Shown one piece after another: positions 21,610 to 24,907 of a DNA stretch of 24,907 nucleotides. The translations under genes were made by a program, and so were the position numbers. Numbering within the stretch: the stretch's first letter is position 1; every line of letters starts with the position of its first letter. The notes beneath the pieces are model-generated. The model saw nothing but the letters and a program-made list of their open reading frames with translations. It was not told the DNA's origin and searched no databases. Origin of the DNA: UASB124 sp964446935 (GTDB taxonomy: Bacteria; Babelota; Babeliae; Babelales; RVW-14); the NCBI GenBank assembly GCA_964446935.1, contig CAYUQI010000019.1, forward strand, positions 1 through 24,907, written 5' to 3'.

Positions 21610-23460
21610 ATGAAAAAATCATTGATAAGCTTTTTTTTACTTGTAACCGTTTTGCGTAATGGGTGTCCAATGGATGATAGCTCTTATCATTCCACCTATA
21701 AACCAACCCCTCTTGCTGAAGAGGTTCTGCGTAGTGGCAAAATTATTGCTTCTGATGAGACGCCACAACAGATGATGGAGCGTGTGGTTTCGACACTTTT
21801 CGGCGTAGAATCAAAATTTAATACCGATTCAAAGGAAACTCAGCAATTGTCACATGAATTTGGTCGGTACTTAGATGCCGGGTATTGCATTATGAGTACC
21901 CCTGTCTTAACCAATGCCGGTCGCTATAAGAATAAACCACTTTCTGCATGCACCGTTCCGCCAATTGATTTAAGAAAAAGTATGACTGCGATTAAAAAGG
22001 ATGTTGATCTGTTGCATCAAGACGGCATGGGAACAGGCTTTAATCTTGATGATTGCAATGATCCTGTAAAAATTCTAAAAGCTCTCAATAAAATTGCTGT
22101 TGATGGAGCTGCCAGTGGAAAAGAAGATCGTCCTGTTGGTAACATTGCCGTTCTTTCAATAAATCATCCAAAGATCGAGGAATTTATTGAAGTAAAAAAT
22201 CATGTTAATGAAACCGGTGAGGATTGGAAATTCAATATCTCCATCAATGTTGATGATGCTTTTATGAAAGCTCTTAGTGATGAGACTGATTATACCTTAC
22301 GAAATGGTAAAAAGGTATCTGCGCGTACGCTATGGAAAAAAATAGCTCAAAGCATATATCTTTGTGCCGATCCTGGAATTCTTTTTTTAGATCGTATTAA
22401 TCAGGGAAATCCTACTCCCGCTGTTGGCTCCTATCGTGCGGTTGCACCATGTGGAGAAGTTGGGCTGGCGGCCGGGGAAAGTTGTCAATTCGGTTACATC
22501 AATGTTTCAAAATTCTTTGTTAAAAAAAGTGGCTCACACTATGAGATTGATTTTGACGCATTAAAGAAAGTAACGCATTTGATGGTAAGAGTTCTTGATA
22601 ATGCTATCGAGATAAGTATTGAGCGTTATGCTTTTTCAGAACAAAAAGAAATCATGCAAGCAAAGCGTAAAATTGGTGTAGGTATTTGTGGGCTTGCAGA
22701 TCTTTTACTTGCATGTGGGCTTTCTTATGCGGATCAAGAAGCACGAGCACTTGCTCAAGACCTGGTTGCTTTTATTAATTATCATTCAAAATTAGCATCA
22801 CACGAACTCGCACAGAAACGAGGATCTTTTACTGCAATGTACTTATCAAAAGGGTGCCGATACAATGAAATTCCTGGATATATAGAACAACGATATGGGA
22901 AGATAGCTACGCAGCATGTTTCTCCACACATGTGGCAGGATTTAGCTGCAACGATTAGAGAGACTAAGCTCTTGCGTAATGCGTCTACTGTTGCATTGCC
23001 ACCAACCGGCAGAAGTGCAATGCTTATAAATGCTTCTCAGTCGATAGAACCGCTTTTTTCTCTTGTAGAAATGAATGGAAAACAAAAGGGACTCAATCCT
23101 CTGTTAGAAAAAGCGCTTACTGATAGCGGCGTACTAAGTGAATCGCTTAAAGAAAAAATCTATGCATCTGGCCAAATACAGGGCTTATCCGAAATCCCGC
23201 AACATATTCGAAACATCTTTAAAACAGGGTTAGATCTTTCCTCTGAAGAGCATCTTGCCATGCTTGAGGCTTTGCAATCTGTTGTCGATGAGTCGATTTC
23301 AAAGACCATCAATGTAAAAGAGTCTATCAGTGTGCAAGAAATTGAAGATATTCTGTACAAATCGTACACAAAAGGCCTCAAGGGAGTGACCCTCTACAGA
23401 GATGGTAGTAGAAAATCTCAACCAAAAACGCTTGGTAAGGCAAATATTAAAACAAAGTAA
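21610..23460 (+). CDS. nrdJ: Class II (B12-dependent) ribonucleotide reductase-like protein, atypical
   Basis: 616 residues. Class II reductases make deoxyribonucleotides in the cytosol with adenosylcobalamin. Family blocks: S-A-C-T (Cys114), G-M-G-T-G-F-N-L, P-V-G-N-I-A-V-L, P-C-G-E (Cys281, Glu283), E-S-C-Q-F-G-Y-I-N-V (Cys292), P-P-T-G (464-467), S-I-E-P-L-F, and G-V-T-L-Y-R-D-G-S-R near the end. Three oddities: the motif N-x-C-x-E has Ala279 in place of Asn; no C-x-x-C pair exists at the C-terminus; and the first 20 residues (M-K-K-S-L-I-S-F-F-L-L-V-T-V-L) look like a signal peptide. A run of G 5 nt before the ATG supports this start; Met21 would give a normal N-terminus but lacks a good ribosome-binding site. 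It could be a working enzyme with altered chemistry or an exported, inactive derivative. No small-subunit gene is nearby. Confidence 0.82.
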   Translation: MKKSLISFFLLVTVLRNGCPMDDSSYHSTYKPTPLAEEVLRSGKIIASDETPQQMMERVVSTLFGVESKFNTDSKETQQLSHEFGRYLDAGYCIMSTPVLTNAGRYKNKPLSACTVPPIDLRKSMTAIKKDVDLLHQDGMGTGFNLDDCNDPVKILKALNKIAVDGAASGKEDRPVGNIAVLSINHPKIEEFIEVKNHVNETGEDWKFNISINVDDAFMKALSDETDYTLRNGKKVSARTLWKKIAQSIYLCADPGILFLDRINQGNPTPAVGSYRAVAPCGEVGLAAGESCQFGYINVSKFFVKKSGSHYEIDFDALKKVTHLMVRVLDNAIEISIERYAFSEQKEIMQAKRKIGVGICGLADLLLACGLSYADQEARALAQDLVAFINYHSKLASHELAQKRGSFTAMYLSKGCRYNEIPGYIEQRYGKIATQHVSPHMWQDLAATIRETKLLRNASTVALPPTGRSAMLINASQSIEPLFSLVEMNGKQKGLNPLLEKALTDSGVLSESLKEKIYASGQIQGLSEIPQHIRNIFKTGLDLSSEEHLAMLEALQSVVDESISKTINVKESISVQEIEDILYKSYTKGLKGVTLYRDGSRKSQPKTLGKANIKTK

Positions 23461-23466
23461 TCATAG

Positions 23467-23507
23467 TTCAGCGTGGTCACATGAAAAGCCCGTTGAATGA
23501 GTGATTG
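23467..23507 (+). repeat. Palindromic repeat, copy downstream of the reductase-like gene
   Basis: TTCAGCGTGGTCAC, variable centre, then CGTTGAATGAGTGATT. Same family and orientation as 21344-21383; the ends pair as TTCAGCG with CGTTGAA. The remaining 240 bp to the next gene show a GC-rich patch at 23603-23634 (CGCCTTCGCTC and GCTACGGCGG) that may be another repeat, and no gene. Confidence 0.6.
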
Positions 23508-23746
23508 GTGGAAGCTGAAGCGTTGATAACAAGCACCCGGTTGAAAAAGTCCCGGCGTATTGATAAGGTAATACGCATGTTTTGTGGTTAAAAATGCTTT
23601 ATTCGCCTTCGCTCCTGCAGTGCTACGGCGGAATTGTGCTGAATACAATAGTTTCTAAGCAGTTGTTCGCTTCATTTGACGAGTGGTAGCTGATTTGTGG
23701 ATACTAAAGAAAATGGTTTGTGGGGATTTGGGCGGGGGATTGATCT

Positions 23747-24529
23747 ATGTTTAAAAAAATGACTAATGTATTTCGTTCTATTGTTAAAAAATTTCGTAAG
23801 ACATATTCAGATGATGAATTGCGAGAGATTATCAAAACCAAGGGATTGCATCATATTGCAATAATTTGTGATGGAAACAGGCGATGGGCAAAGAAGCGAG
23901 GTTTGTCTCCTCTTGAAGGTCATAGGGTTGGTTTTGTTGAAACACTGCCTTACATATGCTCGCAATTATTTGCCTGGGATGTGCATACGCTAACATTTTG
24001 GTGTTTCTCGACGGGGAATATGAAAAGGGCCCCTGTAGAGGTTGATAATCTTATGAACTCATTTGCTCAAATGATTGAGGCTCTGAAAAATATTGCAAAA
24101 ACATATCAAGTGAATGTGACGCACATGGGAAAAAAAGATAGAATTCCTCAATTTTTATTGAATAAAATAATTGAGATTGAAAAAGAAACTGCTCATTTTT
24201 CTAAACATAATTTAAATCTTGCGATTGATTATAGTGGCCCTGATGAAATTGCCCGAACTTATAAAAGAATTTTAGATTCTGGAACAGCATTGGATACTAT
24301 TTCTGAAGAAAATATTATGAAGTTTGGTGATGTTGGTAAACAATCATGTCCGTCGCCAGACTTTCTCATTAGGTCATCTGCGGCTTTGCGAACATCTGAT
24401 TTTATGCCATTCAATACGGTTTATACAGAATTATATTTTCCAGAAATATTCTTTCCAGATTTTGATAGAGATGTTTTACAAAATGCTGTTCTTAATTTCG
24501 CACATAGAAAACGGACTTTTGCAAAATAA
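23747..24529 (+). CDS. uppS: Cis-prenyltransferase, undecaprenyl diphosphate synthase-like, divergent
   Basis: 260 residues, the usual family length. UppS condenses isopentenyl diphosphate onto farnesyl diphosphate to make the lipid carrier for peptidoglycan, at the membrane face. Seen: H-I-A-I-I-C-D-G-N-R-R-W-A-K-K-R-G (36-52) with the catalytic Asp42, G-H-R (58-60), F-S-T-G-N (87-91), I-D-Y-S-G (160-164), P-D-F-L-I-R (204-209), R215, S-D-F, and Y-T-E-L-Y-F with Glu228. Several positions depart from the norm: the usual M-D-G-N-G-R-W reads C-D-G-N-R-R-W, F-S-x-E-N has Gly90, and R-T-S-G-E-x-R has Ala213 for Glu. The fold and family are clear, but activity or substrate may differ. GGGGG about 8 nt upstream supports ATG 23747. 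It converges on the gene at 24545. Confidence 0.85.
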   Translation: MFKKMTNVFRSIVKKFRKTYSDDELREIIKTKGLHHIAIICDGNRRWAKKRGLSPLEGHRVGFVETLPYICSQLFAWDVHTLTFWCFSTGNMKRAPVEVDNLMNSFAQMIEALKNIAKTYQVNVTHMGKKDRIPQFLLNKIIEIEKETAHFSKHNLNLAIDYSGPDEIARTYKRILDSGTALDTISEENIMKFGDVGKQSCPSPDFLIRSSAALRTSDFMPFNTVYTELYFPEIFFPDFDRDVLQNAVLNFAHRKRTFAK

Positions 24530-24544
24530 TAATTGTAACGCCAC

Positions 24545-24907
24545 CTAATTCTGTTGAGGTGATGGTCCGAAAAAGCTAAAGCTTCGTTTCTGAAATGTTT
24601 TATTTTGAACATTCATAACATTTTTGTTATAAAGTATGATTTTCCAATCCTCCTGTTTTGGGGCTGGCTCGATAATAACAAAGGCGTCATAGAAGAATTT
24701 AATACTTAATCTATATGGTTCTGCGGCTGTTGATAGAACAGTCCACGTGGTGATCCCCTTTGTTGGCGGCATTAGTCTTAAGCCGTCCATCTCCTCATAA
24801 CTGTCCCTTTTCCGTATATCTCTTACAATGGCTAAAGATTTAAGATTATTTGCTTCTGGATCATTATCCTTGCCATTGTGTAGATCGAAGGCAACTAATT
24901 TGTGTGG
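24545..24907 (-). CDS. C-terminal part of an unknown protein, runs off the window
   Basis: 120 codons are open from the right edge to a stop at 24545; the start lies outside. An internal ATG at 24790 is not needed, since the frame continues upstream (H-K-L-V-A-F-D-L-H-N-G-K, V-R-D-I-R-K-R-D-S-Y-E-E). It looks mixed alpha/beta, with W-T-V-L, A-E-P-Y-R-L-S-I-K-F-F-Y-D and D-W-K-I-I-L-Y. No family recognised. Its stop is 15 bp from the stop of the uppS-like gene. Confidence 0.6.
   Translation of the reverse strand, partial: PHKLVAFDLHNGKDNDPEANNLKSLAIVRDIRKRDSYEEMDGLRLMPPTKGITTWTVLSTAAEPYRLSIKFFYDAFVIIEPAPKQEDWKIILYNKNVMNVQNKTFQKRSFSFFGPSPQQN

Noticed and set aside
23418..23648. 76-residue minus-strand frame after the reductase-like gene
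   Set aside because: It overlaps the reductase end and two repeat-like patches, with no start signal.

Overview
The window looks like an AT-rich genome of a host-associated or intracellular bacterium, most likely from Dependentiae (TM6/Babela-like) or a group with a similar lifestyle. This is inferred from content, as there is no marker gene here: a USP-type deubiquitinase with pentapeptide repeats, secreted leucine-rich-repeat proteins, many orphan proteins with signal peptides, GIY-YIG nucleases and several families of small palindromic repeats. No rRNA, tRNA, CRISPR array or transposase was seen.

Left part (1-5460). A GIY-YIG nuclease gene sits inside a 31-bp inverted repeat. A second decayed unit beside it, a GIY-YIG fragment inside a perfect 27-bp inverted repeat, has the same layout. 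A small Cys-rich membrane protein follows, then four unknown exported or membrane proteins. Two of these (1406-2098 and 4830-5459) are paralogs carrying nearly the same promoter. The second promoter copy abuts an orphan XRE antitoxin whose toxin partner survives only as a short 3' remnant.

Middle (5540-8804). Two overlapping paralogous genes encode exported LRR proteins of about 14-15 repeats, each ending in a TonB-C-like domain.

Main system (8884-21214, minus strand). A promoter at about 21249-21277 leads into a deubiquitinase/pentapeptide protein, followed 34 bp later by a 1129-residue exported polymorphic toxin and its immunity gene. Downstream lie four orphan toxin-tip/immunity modules in the same orientation, as in CDI or Rhs loci. 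Each module has a fragment of a shared pre-toxin region, a different C-terminal tip and a cognate small gene; hairpins lie after the immunity genes. The pre-toxin fragment does not come from the resident toxin, so it probably records another parent gene. Two of the modules carry the same 60-nt palindromic replacement, which breaks the frame. One tip/immunity pair exists twice in diverged form. This array, joined to a eukaryote-like deubiquitinase, is the most notable system in the window.

Right part (21610-24907). A class II ribonucleotide reductase-like protein has an unusual hydrophobic N-terminus, lacks the active-site Asn and lacks a C-terminal Cys pair. A divergent cis-prenyltransferase (UppS-like) follows, and a partial unknown gene runs off the right edge. 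Functional assignments rest on motifs read by eye; no database search was possible.
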